Assembly: GCA_003427395.1 (NCBI GenBank)
Contig: BFEA01000227.1
Location: 28,961 to 92,960 of the forward strand
From: Chara braunii
Lineage: Eukaryota; Streptophyta; Charophyceae; Charales; Characeae
Reading direction: 5' to 3'
DNA length: 64,000 nt
Part shown: positions 12,546-25,400 of the stretch, one piece after another
Position numbering within the stretch: the stretch's first letter is position 1
How the letters are laid out: each line of letters starts with the position of its first letter
Position numbers and translations under genes: made by a program
Notes under the pieces: model-generated
Database searches by the model: none
Seen by the model: only the letters and a program-made list of their open reading frames with translations
Told to the model about the DNA's origin: nothing

Positions 12546-12996
12546 TCTGATTATCATCCTCTGGGCTGGCTGATCGGGGGCTCTCTGCTGTGCAGCGGCC
12601 TGCTGGTTTGCCGATGCCTGCGCGAACTGTTAACCCGACGAGTTTTGACAGCCGAAATGACGGGAATCTAATAATCGTTGTAATGCAAAAAACACAACAC
12701 GATCCAAGCACCGTGCAACACTAGAAAGTATGCAATCGTTGGATCGCTTACACACATAGCAATCATCCCTGAACGAAACATGAGCACACTCGCAATACAC
12801 ACCATATCATTCATCCCTGAGCGCACACCTTCGCGCACATCCCCGCACGCAAACCTAGGATCGCTTGCACACATAGCATTCATCCCTGAATAAAGCATGA
12901 GCACACTCGCAATACACACCATTTCATTCATCCCTGAGCGCACACCTCTGCGCACATCCCCGCGCGCAAACCTTACGCAGGAACACAATGCACACA

Positions 12997-13004
12997 TACA
13001 CACA

Positions 13005-13042
<38 letters not shown>

Positions 13043-13120
13043 CGCACACACACACGTTCAATCTGCACAAACATATCAGCACACGCACACCCCCACGCAC
13101 ACACGTGCGCACACACGTTC
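12997..13120. repeat. CA microsatellite, block A
   Basis: A CA run at about 13,003-13,060 continues as CACG-rich sequence. A CA-rich tract occupies the same relative place in block B (about 33,960-34,090), so it predates the duplication. Two upstream direct repeats of about 110 bp (12,750 and 12,860) share the phrase CGCACATCCCCGCACGCAAACC. Confidence 0.8.
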
Positions 13121-14440
13121 CGGCGCCGTGCTCACTCACCGAATGTGACTGTCGTGTGGAGATGCGTGTGAACCCCAACGTTGATCGAGACGACACTCTG
13201 TGGGACTTGTTTCGAGTGCGTTGTTTGTGCGAGGCGAATGCGTGGAGTGGTCGAAACGTCTTTCAAACACGTTGTTCGTGCGAGGCAAATGCGTTATTCG
13301 CGCGAGCCAAATGTTTTGTGTGTGCGAGGCAAATGCGACGTGGAAGGTGACGTGGAGAGCGACGCGAGAGGAGGAGGGAGTCGCGAGCACGTGGAGGCGT
13401 TGCGTGGTGCGTTGACGCGACAGAAGCGAGCACAGAGAAGGACGTGTGTGCCTTTGTTTTGATAGGAGTTGTGGCCTTGTGCTGCTTGCCAGCTATGGCG
13501 CTTAGGCTGTGTGGGGCGCTGGTGTTGACGGCAGTGGCGGTGCGAGATGTCCGTCCGGCAGCATCTCCCCAGCAAAATTGCAGAATGCGGCGGGATTTCC
13601 ACGGGCGCCGCTCGGATATGTAGGCGCGCGGATTTCAGGTCCTCCTCGGGTCTTCCCTTTCGGCGTTGCGTGAGGGGTCCGTGTGTCGCCGCATGACTAT
13701 TGGATTCGCGCATCGTGCGGTGACTCCACATCGAAATTCCTGTGAGGGGGCGGCGCGAAAAAAATGCCCCTTGCGACTGGCCCCGTGCGAATGTCACGAA
13801 AAAAAGGGCCCCAGGGTTCGTCTCCTCGCATTTGCTGGGCTCCGTCGCGGGGTGGTCTCGGGCAGCGTGAGGGGACGGTTTAGATTTTCCGGAGACCGAT
13901 GGGGGGGCTGGGTTGGGGCGGGTGGGGGGGCTGCGCCAGTGTACATAGCGAAGTTGTCGTCTGGCCGTCCGATTTGCAGATCGGACGGCCAACGTTCATC
14001 TTCTCACATGACGCCGGTGCCAATTGGCGCGCAGTGGGTTTTTCCGTGGGGTCACACGACAGTTTGAGGCGGGCGTCGGGTGCCAATGAACAGCTGCCAG
14101 GGGTCTGGTGCAGCCCATTTGCATCTCCTGCGTGACGAGCGCACTCACGCATGATGTCACGTCCTCGCCGTCTTCCATCGCCTTCGCTGCTCTGCTGCCG
14201 CGCCACGTGTCTGCGAGCGTGGGCGCCTGGGTTTCCTGTCGTCGTCGCCTCGTTCCTGTCCTTCCGACCGCTCATACACTCCAGTTGTCGGAGCTTCGAC
14301 AACCTGTCTTCTCGTTCTGCGTCAACACGTGTTCGCCATCGTGTGCACTTTGCCCTCGTCAAAGAGCTGCACCAACCCTTCAAGGTACAGTGGTGTTCTG
14401 CCTACCCACGTGTCAGTCGTCGACTACAACTGCTAAGGTT

Positions 14441-14760
14441 GGCATTGGGGCACATGCTTGCGGGCGCATGACATCCCCCTCGTCGTGCCACGTGTCGCAA
14501 GTGGTGGGAACGGCTGTCGATGACATTGGGGCACATGGTTTCTCTGTTTCCTTATCTTCTCACTCATTCCTTCCTCGCGATCGACCCCGTTATTCCTGCT
14601 GGGGTTGGCATTGGGGCACATGGTTTCTGTGTTTCCTTGTCTTCTCACTCGTTCGTTCCTCGCGATCGACCCCATGATTCCTGCTGGGTTTGGCATTGGG
14701 GCACATGGTTTCTGTGTTTCCTTTTCTTCTCACTTGTTCGTTCCTCGCGATCGACCAGAC
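14441..14760. repeat. Tandem repeat, 85-bp period
   Basis: The phrase CATTGGGGCACATGGTTTCT starts at 14,524, 14,609 and 14,694, a period of 85 bp, with a diverged unit at 14,441. Each unit also carries CTCGCGATCGACC. The expansion is not seen at the corresponding place in block B, so it arose after the blocks diverged. Confidence 0.8.
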
Positions 14761-14982
14761 GACTTGTAAGACGACTTGTAACTCCATTGCGTTCCTATTT
14801 TGCGGTAACTACATGAATTTTACAAAATGATTTAAACAAGGTTGTTGCTTATTCCACTTGTTGCCAAACTCAACATTGTGAAACACTCCCACGTGGATGA
14901 GTCAAACACGAATTCGCTTTTTAGAAAATCAGAGAAAAACTCATTGCTTCGCACCTTTCTTTTTTTCATCAATCAAATCAAA

Positions 14983-15005
14983 GGCTAGGTAACACAAAGA
15001 TTGCG
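14983..15005 (+). pseudogene. Remnant of tRNA-Cys-like 5' end (block A)
   Basis: GGCTAGGTAACACAAAG matches the start of the longer tRNA-Cys-like sequence at 35,963 in block B. Everything after the D-arm region is missing or replaced here, so only the 5' end remains. Confidence 0.35.
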
Positions 15006-15699
15006 CGAGCAAGAGAGACAGTCGTCACGATAAGCGGGTGCCACTTGGGCTGCTCGCGACCAGGGTCGGTGTTAAGCATCGCGCGGTAGCCCTCGTGCCA
15101 AGGATGTCGATCATCCACGTGGCGTGAAGTGGCTGTCTTTTGCGCTCACGTTGGTGGGCGGGTGAAAAGGATGGTATTCATCAATGGGAGGAGGTCGTCG
15201 TTCCGTGTTCAGGTTCCTGCCAAAAAACTTGTGCCGCTCTCCCCGAAGAGACTACGGCGTCAATCCCCGGATCGGTGGTGTCGTCTCCATCCCGCGCACA
15301 CAGCGTGCACATGATCCATCCGAGAGCCCACGGATGTTGAGCGCGCGCTCCTGGCACAGGTCGTGAGCGACGCGCCACCACATTGCGTACGACCAATGTC
15401 CGGACTGTGCGCGCGACATCCGTGGGCTCCCACACGAAGAATGCACACGCTGTGTGCGCGCGATGGAGAACGACACCACCGCTTGCTGCAATGATGATGT
15501 CGTTTCTTCGGCGTGAGCGCCGCTTGTTTCGTGGCGAGAACCTCAAAACGAAACGATGGCCTCGTTAAATAATGAACAACGCGGCCTCCTCCGAGAAACT
15601 TGTTTCTGCTGACGAAAAGTGTTATTCCATTGCCGTCGCGTGGCCGTGGGGAGAGCCCGCGCCCATGATCGCACACCGCATGAATCGGCATGATTGTTG

Positions 15700-17368
15700 T
15701 AGTTCGCCGGTATCCGAACTTCCCTTTTCCCCTGGTGATCACACGCGTCTCGCCACTTCCAGTTACAACTACGTCCCTTATTGCCCTGATGACTGGCTTC
15801 TGCGAGACAGGGTTTCCAGCTTTCGGGGGTGGGGTCGATAGCTCCGAACGCCCTGCCACTTGCCACCGCGCGTTGGCGGTAACACGAAGTTCAGATCCAG
15901 GCGGACTTGCAATTTGGCGCATGCGAAGACGCCAGCTGCTAAGGTGATTATTGTTGTGTTCCTGGAAAGGAGCGCTGTTTCGACCGCATCGCTGAAATCA
16001 CACACATCCAGTGTCGGCGCACAATATGACCCAAAGCGAATCTGCGGTGTTCTTTGCTCTTCGCGGCCGCGCGGGCGTTCCCTTTCCTGTGTGGCCCTCT
16101 CAGATGGAAATTAATGACGGTTTATAGGGGTCTTTTTCGGGGTCCTGGCTGCATTGGATTTGTCTGGGTCCCACAAGACTGGCCTTCGCTTGCTGTTGCC
16201 GCAAAAAAAGTCCAATCGCAGGGCCCGCAGCGAAAACAAAATGTGTCTAGCTCTCGATCGACACACACCTATCGCTGTCAAGTTCGGATCCGAGCGGACT
16301 TGGCGGTTGGCACCCGTTCGTGGTCACTCTGTGAAGCCGCGGGCAAGTTCGGATCTTGGCCAATTTCATCGAACCCCTTGGTTCTGGCTGTAAAACGTAC
16401 CATTGCCCGCCGTTGCCCGAGTGCGAGCTCTCCTTGTCCGTGGGAATAATTGTGGTTCGTGGGGGTTGTTTGAGGATGCTTAACAAAGGGTTTTGCTTCG
16501 GTCCACTGACGCTTAGATGTGGATTTCAGAGTACGTCCTCTGCAACCGCTCACGAAACAGCTACACCGTCGTGTTTCCCGCTGACCAGCCCGTCCAATAT
16601 GCGAGTTGCCACGCAAAAATAGGTTCCTCGCTACTCTGCCGACCGCCAAGTTCTGATTCCGGCGGACTTTGACGTTTGACGTAAATGTAACCGCCCTTTT
16701 CAACGGCCTCGACTTTCGCATGTGTTTTGGTCGCCAGAGACCTTTGGGTGCGCAAAAATACTAGCCTTGAGAATTGCCTTACAGGGGTTCAAGGAGATCG
16801 ACGACGGTGGTGTTGTCATCGACATGCGTGCACTCTGGTCGCTGACATTCCTGTGTCTCGGCGTGCTTTGTGGTTCGCGCTGTCATGTGTCGACGTTGGC
16901 AGCGAGCGAATCTAAACTCGCCTTGTCGACTAGACGAATCGTGGTTTTATGGAGTTGCAGGGGGTCCACCAGCCATGGTCATATTTTTCTTTTCCGCGCC
17001 GCGAAGAACTTGGGGTCCCACCCGCTGCACTGCTGCTAACTATCAATATCATCGCAGATCACAACATTTGTGACTGAATCACCGCACGAGCTCGCTTTGT
17101 CGATGGGGAGAATCGGTGTTCCTAGGGGTCTATTGGGGGCCGCGCTGCGCCAATTTCTAACGTGGTGCACCTGCGACTAGCCTTCCTTCTGTGCGTGCTC
17201 TCGTCCAACAGGCATTTGTAAGCAGCAGCAAGGCCTCCCTAACCGTGCACCCGCGCATAGCGTTCCTTCTGTGCACTTCCTGACCCACCCTTCCAATACC
17301 CGACGTGCCACGCAGAAACCAGTTCCTCACCACTCCAGCAACCGCCAAGTTAAGATCCCGACAGACTT
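15700..17368. repeat. Scattered 22-nt palindromes, end of block A
   Basis: Copies start at 15700, 15887, 16280, 16345, 16648 and 17347. Each sits in a larger unit of several hundred bases that also contains the phrase TAGGGGTC or GGGGTTGCAGGGG. The corresponding copies in block B are at 36750 to 39618. Confidence 0.75.
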
Positions 17369-17522
17369 TGAGGATTCGCGTACATTTAACCGCCCTTTTC
17401 AACGGCCTGGACTGTCGCGACCTCACTGTGCTGCTGATAACTGTCAATATCATCGCGGATCACAAAATTTGTGACTGAATCGCCGCACGAGCTTACTTTG
17501 TCGATGGGGAGAATCGGTGTTT

Positions 17523-17550
17523 AACATGTTATTCATTAAAATAGGACATT
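17523..17550 (+). repeat. Left terminal inverted repeat of the 27-kb element
   Basis: Starts AACATGTTATTC and ends in TTAAAATAGGACATT. It pairs with 44,711-44,738 on the opposite strand. The differences lie at positions 3, 4 and 13 of the 28. Part of the following sequence (GTGTCCTCTTTCTAACAAAT) recurs about 380 bp further in (around 17,920), so the subterminal region is internally repeated. Confidence 0.75.
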
Positions 17551-17639
17551 ATACTGTGTCCTCTTTCTAACAAATTCATTTTTGGCTGCAACCTAAGCAA
17601 CATACGCCCGCCCATCCTGGGCTTAAGCACATGCAGAAG

Positions 17640-18430
17640 CTTGCTGAGATCAGAACTTGTGAAACTTTATAAAAGAAAAACACATGTTAGGTACGCCACC
17701 CAGGAGCCCTGTGTGGAAGTGTGTTGGGATCCTTACTTGTTCAACTTCCATAACGTGCTGGTGATATTGTGGGGAAGTGTGTTGGGATCCATACTAGTTA
17801 AACTTCATAAACGAATAATGATAGGCACGCCAAACAAGGAACCCTGTGCGGAAGTGTGCTAGGTTCGTTACTTGTCAAACTTCAATTTTATAAATGCGAT
17901 GACAGACATTATATTGTGACACTGTCCTCTTTCTAACAAATTCATTTTTGACTGCAGTGTATCTACGTAGGCACGCCCATCCAGTCGCCCTAAATGTGAA
18001 AGTTTGATGACATCCATACTTGTTCAATTTTGTAAACAAAATGAGCAATGTAATCAGATTGAATTGGAAAGTAAAATTCTTTCGGTTATCCCCTAGTTAC
18101 ACATGCATGTTTATCATCTGCCTCTAGAGGGTTGTTTAGATGTATGATGAGATCCGGACTTCTTTAGAAGGGTTGTGACCCCAACAGTGTGCGGAAGTGT
18201 GCTGAGATCCATACTTGTTCAACTCAAAGCTTATATATGTGATGAGCAAGGTGCCATGATTGAACCGTTGTTGGTTAACACATTAAATTCTCGTCTACTA
18301 GGTTATCCGTAAGTTATGCAAGCATATCCATCGTCTTGCCCGAGACGGTTGTTTGGATGTTGAAGAGATCCGGACCTCCGCACATAGGCATGCTCATCAT
18401 CTCGCCGACATAAGGGCATTGAGATCCATA
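17640..18430. repeat. Left subterminal array of degenerate 22-nt repeats
   Basis: Copies of AAGTGTGTTGGGATCCATACTT-type sequence start at about 17717, 17775, 17852, 18000 and 18195, with weaker ones near 18,137, 18,354 and 18,412. They are usually followed by GTTCAACTT. They align base for base with the GC-rich palindrome elsewhere in the window. Most changes are C to T or G to A, as expected from decay of methylated CpG. Confidence 0.65.
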
Positions 18431-19055
18431 CTTGTTTACAGTTGTGGTGGACAAGGTGTATCGTAGCGACCACTTAATTTTGACATTCTATGTACAAGTG
18501 TGGAACTTTAAATTTTTGTTATTCACGCTGAAAATCCGCACTTTAAATGGTCATGCAAAGAAGGTTTGGGCAGAGACGCAAGGTTGTTGGTTACATGTAA
18601 TGCACGTGGTCACAAGGCATGTGATTCTATCCACACGCAAGAGACATGACGAAACAGGTCCTTACATTTATTAATGCATCTACGGACCAATTTATAATGC
18701 CTCCAGAATAATGAGATTTATCAGACATAAGATGAGATTTATCATGCATCCACCGACTAATTTGACAATCATGGTGTTGCCTTATACTTCAACAGAATTT
18801 GAACATGGAACACAATACTTGTAGTTGAACATAACTCAAAACATGGAACATATTGTATGACATGTTCCGCTACATGAGAAACGACTGCGACGTGACATAG
18901 ATCCCAAAGTCCATACATGACGCCCGACATGCAATGAGCTTGCCGAAGACAAACTCAGAACGATAAAACACAGTTCAATAATGTCACGATTTACAAAATG
19001 TAATGAACAACGAATGAAATACCTTCACAAAAAATTTCGAAGTCAATCAAATCCA

Positions 19056-19839
19056 TCAAAGACAACGATGTTCTAAGATACATGATGCTAATTGTCGTCC
19101 AAGAAGCGGAATTTCTTTACAAGAGAACCGAAAAGGCTCTCGATCTCCACGTTGCAACAACGTCGCAAACATCAACATGATTACCCCGCAACTAGCTCCA
19201 TCCACTTGTCTCGGAACTCCATCCACCACAACATTTCCCACTCTCGACTTTCAATTTCTACCCGACCGGCTATGTGATGTTTGATGTTCCAAATATTGCA
19301 CAATCAACCCGAAAACACTAATGTAAAAACTCGAATCAGCTACAACGCGAGGAAAAAGAATCAAAAATTTCAAGAACATCATCTCTCATGTTGACGGAAA
19401 GGAGGATCCAATGATCATCATCTTTGTGGACCGGAACGAAAAGAATATCGTAATGAAGCAAATCTACGTTTTTAGCCCACCTCTGCACCCCACCGTGTCC
19501 TTGAAGTTGCAGTTTACTGAAGAAGAACGAATTAAAGTTGAAGACTTGAACCCCTGACGAGACGTCACGTGACCCACATGCCGTCAACCCCAACAACGCC
19601 ATATAGAAATTAACCACCTCATCATTCACCCTGTCGTCGATGTGCAAGAGGGTGAGGAGATCATTTGCTGGAATCCGAAATTGACCATCGACCAGTGTGG
19701 AGAGAACAACGTTAGGTGGCACCGAGGCTCGTATAACGCCGTCCAAAACCCCCAAGCTCAGAGGCGCAGTCGCTGCAGCGAACCTTTTCCCGCGTGCTGC
19801 ACTTGTAGCCCGCACTGCACAACATCGATCAAAGGACAC
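19056..19839 (-). pseudogene. Ulp1-type (C48) cysteine protease domain, frameshifted
   Basis: The frame ending near 19,336 carries the typical lead-in (RVNDEVVNFYMALL), then FNSFFFSKL, VQRWAKNVDL, the catalytic His in DDDHW (about 19,411) and the catalytic Asp in IFDS (about 19,358). After a one-base frame change near 19,350 and a stop near 19,257, the C-terminal part continues with RQVDGASCG, where the catalytic Cys codon is 19,188-19,190. All of His, Asp, the oxyanion Gln and Cys are therefore recognisable, but in broken frames. Ulp1 proteases cut SUMO-like modifiers, and several plant DNA transposons carry such genes. Here it is the 3' end of a much longer minus-strand frame (to 26,190). 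Confidence 0.8.
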
Positions 19840-22408
19840 TTGGGGTAGTGAGAAACGGAGTTCTAGGAATTGTCCTCCGGTGCATGACGCGTTGCTAAGT
19901 ACTTCTCATACATGGCCTGACCCCTACTCACAGATCGTGGATATGTCCCTTTCTCTGGGCAAGAAGGGAAAGACATTCCTCAATGGCAACGGTGTACTTT
20001 TTTTTCCCAATCTCGACATCAACCCCTGATGCCTTTAACATATCCTTGTGTTTTGTAGTCAACCCGGGGACTTTCTGCAATATGTGTTCTGGATATTTCA
20101 AGGACCTCCGTGTTCGAGATGACCCCACTCCTGTACAACAGAAGAAAGATAGAACGGAAAATAAATACACGTTTCCCAAAACGAATCCGACGAAAGTGAC
20201 AATGTGAGAACCATACTATCGTACAGACGCAACATTGAAGCAGGACCTCTCCTACCATAGGACCCTTATTTCGCGTGGTCATGTGCACCTAGGTGCGTGT
20301 GTGCGACTGGAAAACAAAACGACTGCAACATAGGAAAACCACCACAACTCACAGAAGCCGAAGGCCAACAATCCCCGAAGTTCGGACTGCGGCGGATTTT
20401 TCAACACACCAGCCCCACAGAGACTGACCACATCATGCCACATAGGAATTTCGGATCCCAACGGACTTAAACCTACACTATTTCCGAAAAGGGAAAACCG
20501 TCAATCCATGTTATTGGCCACTTTCTTAGCCTGGGCAGATCCTTCCTTAGATGGAGTGTTAGGTTTTCGACGAAGTTTTCGCTGCCCTCAACCAGCAACC
20601 CGACTGACTCACAGATTAGCCGATGAGATATATTTGGAAGGGCCGCTGGGTGTAGTATGCCGGCATCCAAAACTTCCCGTATCGACCGACAGTGTGGACA
20701 GTCGTCATGTGCGTGGCGCGGACCGTAGTCCGCCAACATCCGGACTACGACGGATTCCATTCTTTCAATTTCGTAATCCAGGACGCGCAGGCGGTGTGGC
20801 GTTCTTCACGGCTTACAAGTCTGTTTTTCTCTCCGATCCTTCGACGGGGAGTTTGGCGCGGGCAAAGCGAGCACGTCGAGAGCTTGAGTGTCGACCCTGG
20901 ATTTTTTTGTGGACGTGACATGTTGTCGTCCCCTGACCTCGCCTTCCCCTCCGGCGGCAAGGGTGGGCGGCAGGATCAGAGACTTCGGCGGCGACGAAGC
21001 GAGGGCAGCTGACACGCAAAATGTGACGTTGCCAGCGTCGTCGACGTCTTGCGTTCTTGACGGATGGGCAGACATGTGATGGTCGCCGAGGATACTGTCG
21101 ATAACTTTGTCAATGCTTATACAACGACTTGCTTTAGACGGGCTAATAGCAAAGGCTGCCTCGTCGAACCGGTGTTGCAAGTCGACTGCAGAGGTCAGTG
21201 GTCGGAGCGCATAATCTTCAGGCTCTGCGGAAAGGCTGCTAATTACCTGTGTCTCCATCTCCATTGCGGTGGCATTGTCATCAAAATCATCCTCATGATG
21301 CCCTCCGTACAGTTGTCCGAAATCGTCAGACGACTCTCCAGATCCGGCAGCCTCCTCACTGTGCTCCACTTCGTCGTCTCCAGCTCCGGCAACGTCCCTT
21401 CCTTCAAGCAATTCAATGAGCTCCGTTTCTCTTGCTTCCTCCCCTTCCTCCTCCTCTTCCACTTCTTCCTCCCCTTCGGGCGCTTTCTTCCCTTCCTCCA
21501 TTTCCTCCCCCACTTCTTTTCCACGAAACTCATCCCCTTCCCCGACACCCGTGTTGAATCCCGAGGACCGCCCTTCCGTCTCCATGATTGCTGCCCCTCT
21601 CGGAGGCACGACATTCCCTGGCCGACACTCCCCACCCGAAGAAGTTCGGATCTCGGCGGACTTCGTTGTCTCCGTGTCGCTCGGACCCTGTACATGCAGC
21701 CTCTCGCCGCAATCCTTGCGGGCGTCGCCCCCGCTCAGGCGACACCTTTCCGTCGCGCGCCGCAATGCTGCCAATTTCGGGATCCTGGATTGGCTCCCCC
21801 GACCCCGAGCGACTTTGCAGTCCAGACCGCTCTGGCCGCTCCTCACCCGATGTAGTTCGGATCCCGGCGGACTTCAACTTTCCGCCGGAGCTGCTGCCTA
21901 GGGCAACCAAAGCTGCCAACGTCTCCCTCACTGAGCCCACTGATGAAGTCGGAAGGTCGGCGGACTGTGTCGTCTGCTCCGGCTAGGTGCCTGTCGACGG
22001 AGGCCTGTCGACGGCGAAACCCGCCGCCCCACCGCTGCCTACCGGTGTCGTATTGAGGCCGTGTGACCCTCCCTCCCCACTAGGCAGGATTCCTTTGCCG
22101 CCCCCCGAACCACCACCCCCGTCCCCTCCACCTCCAGTTGACCCCCCCGAGGAACTGCCGTGCGGCCCACTTGGAGGGGGCACTTTCCAGTTCACCACGC
22201 CCTTCGACGGGCTAGTGTCGAGCTCGTAGTAGTCCTCCGTCAATTCCAACCAGCACTTGTCCTGAAGGAAGTCGAACAGTCGACCGGCTGTGGAAATGAC
22301 AGTCTGGTCGTCGGGTACAAACGTGACATTTTCGGCCCTCACTTTCTGGAGGACCGAAATCCTCGCGAGGTGCAGGAAGTTCGACTTCCACTCGCGCGGG
22401 AGCGACAC
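19840..22408 (-). pseudogene. Middle part of the Ulp1-associated element protein (acidic and Gly/Pro-rich), degraded
   Basis: Three minus-strand stretches in two frames join the N-terminal region to the protease. 22,408-21,983 ends in a Gly-rich tract. 21,846-20,806 holds a strongly acidic segment (about 21,410-21,500 codes for mostly Glu). 20,760-20,473 contains a CPHC pair and a helix-like segment. A further piece (20,179-19,928) lies in a third frame. I recognise no catalytic domain. Two copies of the 22-nt palindrome (21642, 21853) lie inside the frame, adding peptides such as KSAEIRTSS and KSAGIRT, and others sit at 20378, 20447 and 20726. Confidence 0.55.
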
Positions 22409-22420
22409 CCATCCCTCGTC

Positions 22421-25400
22421 TTAGATTGCAACGGCCACGACCGACTCGCCTTTCTGTATCGCTGGCTGGATGACTCCCGGATGCCAAATCATGTCATGGG
22501 CCCAGTCCACCTCAGGCGAATGACGTTGTGGCTCGAGCAGGAAGTGGATGTTGTCATCCTTCAAAGACGGATGATCGGGCGGGATGTCGGACCCGGGACG
22601 CAAAGCGGGTGGGGGGATGGCCAGAGGTTTGAGTCTCTCCAACAACTTCATCCGCGTGGAGCCAGGCGCCAGTTTGGCCGTCGGTGACAAGAGGGCTGCA
22701 GCGCTTGATGACGGACCAGCCGACGAGGACCCCCGGTCGTGGTCCGTCGGAAATGGGTCGTACTGCAGGTCAAGGCTCTCGGTGTCGCTCTCCTCCTCCT
22801 TTGCGTTGGCGACGAACTCCACACCTATGGCTTCCTCATCATCAGTGGAGATCAAGGAAGAGTAACTGGCGAACTTCAACTGCTGTTCGGACTCCACGAA
22901 ATACAACGACTGTAGCCTTTCGAGAAACGTCTTCGCATTCATGCGGGAGGCGAAGTGGTAGTTGTCGAGCAGTGCAAGCATGTGGTCCTTGCGGCGGACG
23001 TACTCGGCGTAAGTGTCCGTTCTCGGCCACGTTTGAAGAAACAAGAAATCGTATATCTTGTTCCTCTCCCTCTCACTCAACTTGAACCACATGTCCGTAT
23101 TATTGCTCCACACCCGATCCTGTGTCGGCTTCACGACCATGAACTCGCAATTATGTCCGCCCAAATTGACCTCGCCTTTCACAACTTGCATCGTGAATTG
23201 CAAAAGGTCGGAATTCCCTTCCATCGCGACGACGTGCCGATCCCAGACGCTTCGCGAGTGCGGTTTCCCAAGGAAGACCACACCCTCTCCCTTCTTGGTA
23301 AGGAACTCAAGAAGACCGATGAATTGTGTCGGATTACGTTTCATGTCCCCGTAGACACTGCCCTGTCGTTCCGGCGCCACCAGCGACCAGTCGCAAGGTG
23401 TGAAGGGAATCTCGGACACATCCGTCTGGGTGACCCTCTGAGGCAACCGCACCGCAGCAGCGGCACCATAAGGCAGCTTTCCTTCGTAGACCACGGACGT
23501 GCTAACGCGCAGATCGTCACCCTTGAAGAGGATGTACATGCGGTCGTCCTCCGCGTACAAATTGTTCCCCACGGGGAAGCTTTTCTTTTGCCGATCTCTC
23601 CGCACCCACTTCCCTTCCAACAGCTTAACGAAAGAAAGATGGTGCATGCTGGCGAGAAACGAGAGGTTGTGCTGCCGCGATACGAAAACGACGAGAGTCC
23701 AATGCGACGGACACCACGTCCGAAGATAGGAATTCAAAGTCTTCTACGCTTGGGGTTTCCACAGTTTGAGGTCAACTGGCTTGCATAGATCGAGGACGAA
23801 CTTGTGGCTCTTTTAGGCACCACTGCTTCCTTCAGCTTTGCGCCCCTGACGTTCGCCTCCAAAGGGTCGTTACCGAACGGTGCGATGGATGTCACGTCCC
23901 CCGTGTCTTTCCATTTGATGTGCACAATGCCTTCGGCGAGTGCAATTTCCCGGCTCTTCAATCTGCTCCCATTCAACACCGACAGAACCTTGTTTCTCCA
24001 GTCGATGGACAACTTCTTGTGGCCCGCCAACTTCTCCGTCACTTCAATCGAGTTGTCCTGGTTGCAACCCATGTACGGCGGACAGTCCTTGAACAGCGCC
24101 GAGTCAGAAACGTGTTTTTTGCTGTTGTCCCACAACTCGTCATCCAATCCCTGATCTGCGAACTTTTTGAAAACGGCAGACCTCAATTTCAGGAAAGGGT
24201 ACTTTTGGATCCAATCCACGTCCGACCTCTTCTAGTGTTTCAATTGGTAGTAATTCCACAACCGGACCAACACGCGGTCGCGCTTCACCAACTGCACCAT
24301 GTCCTGAATGCTGAGCTTCCCTAACTTCGCCGACGACGGGGAGCCAGACAGGACCTAAACGACCTCGCAAGAAAGCACCTTCTTCAGAACGCGGCACTTC
24401 TCATTGTCGGTGAGTGATTCCATCGCTTTCCAAAAATGCGCGTCCGGGTCCGGTCCGTGCACGAACCAATCGCCCTCCTCTTTCTCCTTTTTGCCCTTCT
24501 TTGTCGGCGGCTCCACGGGGACGTTGTAGACCACCTCCGTTCTGCCCAATTTGTCGTTGGGGATGTAGGTGACCCCAGGCTTCACGTTTTTTACCTTCTT
24601 TTTCACGATCCACTTTGCTCCGTCGTGACTCAGCAATCTACCCGTCTCCCATTTTTCGAAAAACTCCACGGCCAGTCTCCAGACATTATCTTCGGCCATC
24701 GCTAGAGGGAAATAAGAACGCAGGGCAGCATTTTGCTTCTTAACGGCCACCTCTCCCTTTTCATCCGCTAGAATCCACAAGCTGTTGTGCGGCGCCTTAT
24801 GGAGCACCGTTGTACAAAACTTACGCCAATCCTGGACCTGAGCTTGTTTCCCGCTTGGGATCCCCATTACAGCTCTCGGGCAACCGTCATGCTTCCACTG
24901 CCACCGAATGTCTTTCATAGACAGTTTCAACTGTCTGGGAGGTGCCTTCAGGTCCTTTTTGTTGTCCTGTGAACTAACAAGAAAATACCCTTCGAAATCA
25001 TGGTCTGAAAAGTACACCATTTCTGCCGACCACCGCTTGAAATTGTACCTCTTGGCCACGTCGCTGCCGAGCAGCGACCGGGCTGCATCCGCGTTATGCT
25101 GCCCACACACCGCATAGTACTAGTATTCTCCCGCCAGCTCGTCCTTCCACTCCTCCGGCTTCAGACGTTGTGCCTTGGTCCCTGGAGTTCGTTTTTGAAG
25201 CCCCAGTGGTAGGAGTTTGAGAGTTGGCAACTCGTACGTCTGTTCTTTATTTTCGAACACAAACCGCATCGCTTCTTTTATCGTTCCCACCAGGACAGGA
25301 TCTAGGGACCGCTGGTTGTAAAGATCCTCCCACTCCCCGAGGTTGACGATCCGAGCCGGGCTAATCTCAAATTCCCGCCTTGTCCTAACGCCGTCTTTGT

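Larger units (their letters stand above)
9130..17522. repeat. Block A: left non-coding part of the outer large element
   Basis: This 8.4-kb block is collinear, in the same orientation, with block B at about 30,540-39,640. The order is the same in both: 22-nt palindrome array; GGTTCGATG-rich stretch; segment rich in GATCGATT and GATCAATCG; CA-rich tract; long GC-rich segment including the phrase CAGATCGGACG; 14.8-15.5 kb segment; then units of 300-400 bp with the phrase TAGGGGTTTATGGGGGTTG. I find no convincing protein gene in it. It is cut at 17,522 by the insertion described separately and resumes at 44,743. Confidence 0.75.

Noticed and set aside
13294-13992. 232-codon minus-strand ORF, with a similar peptide at 34,179-34,595
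   Set aside because: The similarity follows from the block A/B duplication. The block B version is interrupted and no domain is recognisable.
21064-21855. 263-codon plus-strand ORF opposite the Ulp1-associated gene
   Set aside because: It is the antisense shadow of the acidic and Gly-rich coding region, with no domain of its own.
22955-23788. 277-codon plus-strand ORF
   Set aside because: Antisense shadow of the minus-strand frame 23,737-22,421, whose sense product fits the long element protein.
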